Source: Nostoc flagelliforme FACHB-838 (GTDB lineage Bacteria; Cyanobacteriota; Cyanobacteriia; Cyanobacteriales; Nostocaceae). Taken from it: a stretch of DNA of 64,000 bases. A program made the position numbers and the translations under genes. Each line of letters starts with the position of its first letter. Positions within the stretch are counted from its first letter, which is position 1. The notes under the pieces are model-generated. The model was not told where the DNA came from. It saw nothing but the letters and a program-made list of their open reading frames with translations, and did not search any database. The stretch spans positions 1 to 64,000 of the forward strand of contig NZ_JACJSI010000003.1 in the NCBI RefSeq assembly GCF_014698065.1, in the 5' to 3' direction. This document shows positions 63,403 to 64,000 of this stretch, piece by piece.

Positions 63403-64000
63403 ATGCTAAATAATGATGTTAGTAACAATGTGTTGTCAAATAAACGGCTCAATGTCACTTCAATTTCCTTATTAGATAGCTTTAATACGAAGAATGACTA
63501 TAGTCTCCAACTCAGGGGACGTAGTAGCTATAAATCAGCAGATGCTGATGTGCAGTTGTTAAATAACAGTGACTCAGAAAATAGCAGTAACGTTAATACT
63601 TTTACTACTGAAAGTTACAACTCCATTAATGGCTATGGCTTGATTAATGGGGCAGCAGCAGTGGCCAGAGCTACTGGTCAAAATACCTTTGCTGATGTTC
63701 CTGATTTGGGTGGCAATAATTGGGGAGCAGACCTCGTTAAAGCACCGGAAGTTTGGGCACAGGGGTACACAGGTAAAGGCGTTGTTGTTGCTGTTGTAGA
63801 TACTGGGGTTGATTATAACCACGAGGATTTAAGAAATAATATCTGGACAAATGCCAATGAAATTGCAGGTAACGGTATAGATGATGATGGCAATGGCTAT
63901 ATTGATGATAATTACGGTTGGAACTTCTCTGATAAAAACAACAACACCCTAGATAACAACGGTCATGGCACTCATGTTTCTGGCACGATCACAGGGGAAA
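63403..64000 (+). CDS. Subtilisin-like serine protease (S8), 5' part
   Basis: From ATG 63,403 the frame runs to the window edge (199 codons). It has an Asn/Ser-rich N-terminal part without a Sec signal peptide. Next comes [20 protein letters not shown] and the catalytic Asp in [16 protein letters not shown], then [11 protein letters not shown] with the catalytic His. The acidic segment [20 protein letters not shown] is the calcium-binding insertion of this S8 group. The Ser and any C-terminal domains are outside the window. The lack of a signal peptide suggests type I-like export. Confidence 0.92.
   Translation, partial: MLNNDVSNNVLSNKRLNVTSISLLDSFNTKNDYSLQLRGRSSYKSADADVQLLNNSDSENSSNVNTFTTESYNSINGYGLINGAAAVARATGQNTFADVPDLGGNNWGADLVKAPEVWAQGYTGKGVVVAVVDTGVDYNHEDLRNNIWTNANEIAGNGIDDDGNGYIDDNYGWNFSDKNNNTLDNNGHGTHVSGTITGE

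Overview
The window comes from a filamentous, heterocyst-type cyanobacterium (Nostoc/Anabaena/Scytonema/Calothrix group). The evidence is the frequent GCGATCGC (HIP1) octamer, the phycobilisome core gene apcD, the clock kinase gene sasA, a crr7-type NDH-1 factor gene, a candidate cyanobacteriochrome kinase, a ChlP-family reductase, and the short palindromic repeats and MITE-like elements typical of these genomes.

Positions 1 to 11,371 are accessory DNA and form one end of a Tn7-like, type V-K CRISPR-associated transposon (CAST). On the minus strand, tnsB, tnsC and tniQ (11,109 to 7,988) match the sizes and, from memory, much of the sequence of the Scytonema hofmannii ShCAST proteins. The transposon end is readable to the base: TGTACA ends at 11,371 and is preceded inward by five TnsB-type repeats. 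No cas12k, tracrRNA or CRISPR array is present in the window; in V-K elements they usually lie at the other end of the cargo, so they would be left of position 1 or have been lost. The cargo leftward of tniQ is: a truncated ImmA/IrrE-like protein and a small ribbon-helix-helix protein; a PIN-domain protein, a STAS-like (DUF4325) protein and a 5'-truncated GHKL ATPase; a 110-bp relic of a second, diverged tniQ; a truncated hsdM; a Septu-like AAA ATPase/HNH nuclease pair; hsdS; and an IS630-family insertion sequence running off the left edge.

From 11,372 to 64,000 the sequence is mostly ordinary chromosome. The first part has an SLH-domain lipoprotein at the CAST integration site, sasA, a response-regulator diguanylate cyclase, crr7, a DUF2854 protein, a receiver-only regulator and ppk1. 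Next come two small secreted paralogues facing a 976-residue outer-membrane-type protein, then a three-gene phosphorelay (a kinase with a DXCF-type GAF domain, an Rcp1-like receiver, and a hybrid kinase with two receivers). These are followed by ychF, yidD, a phytol-kinase-type gene, a pentapeptide-repeat protein, an alpha/beta hydrolase, a thioredoxin-like gene, pyrH-frr and a geranylgeranyl-reductase-family gene. The last part holds a large DUF4347 repeat protein, lysS, purF and purL, a glycine-rich repeat protein, apcD, an RNA m5U methyltransferase, an RsbW-like anti-sigma factor, asnS, an Rpn-family nuclease and the start of a subtilisin-like protease.

The most interesting parts are the CAST end and its cargo (the tniQ relic, the Septu-like pair inside a type I restriction operon, and the ATPase/STAS/PIN module), the candidate photoreceptor operon, and the secreted-paralogue/outer-membrane-protein cluster. 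Statements about homologues rest on memory of the families; no search was run.
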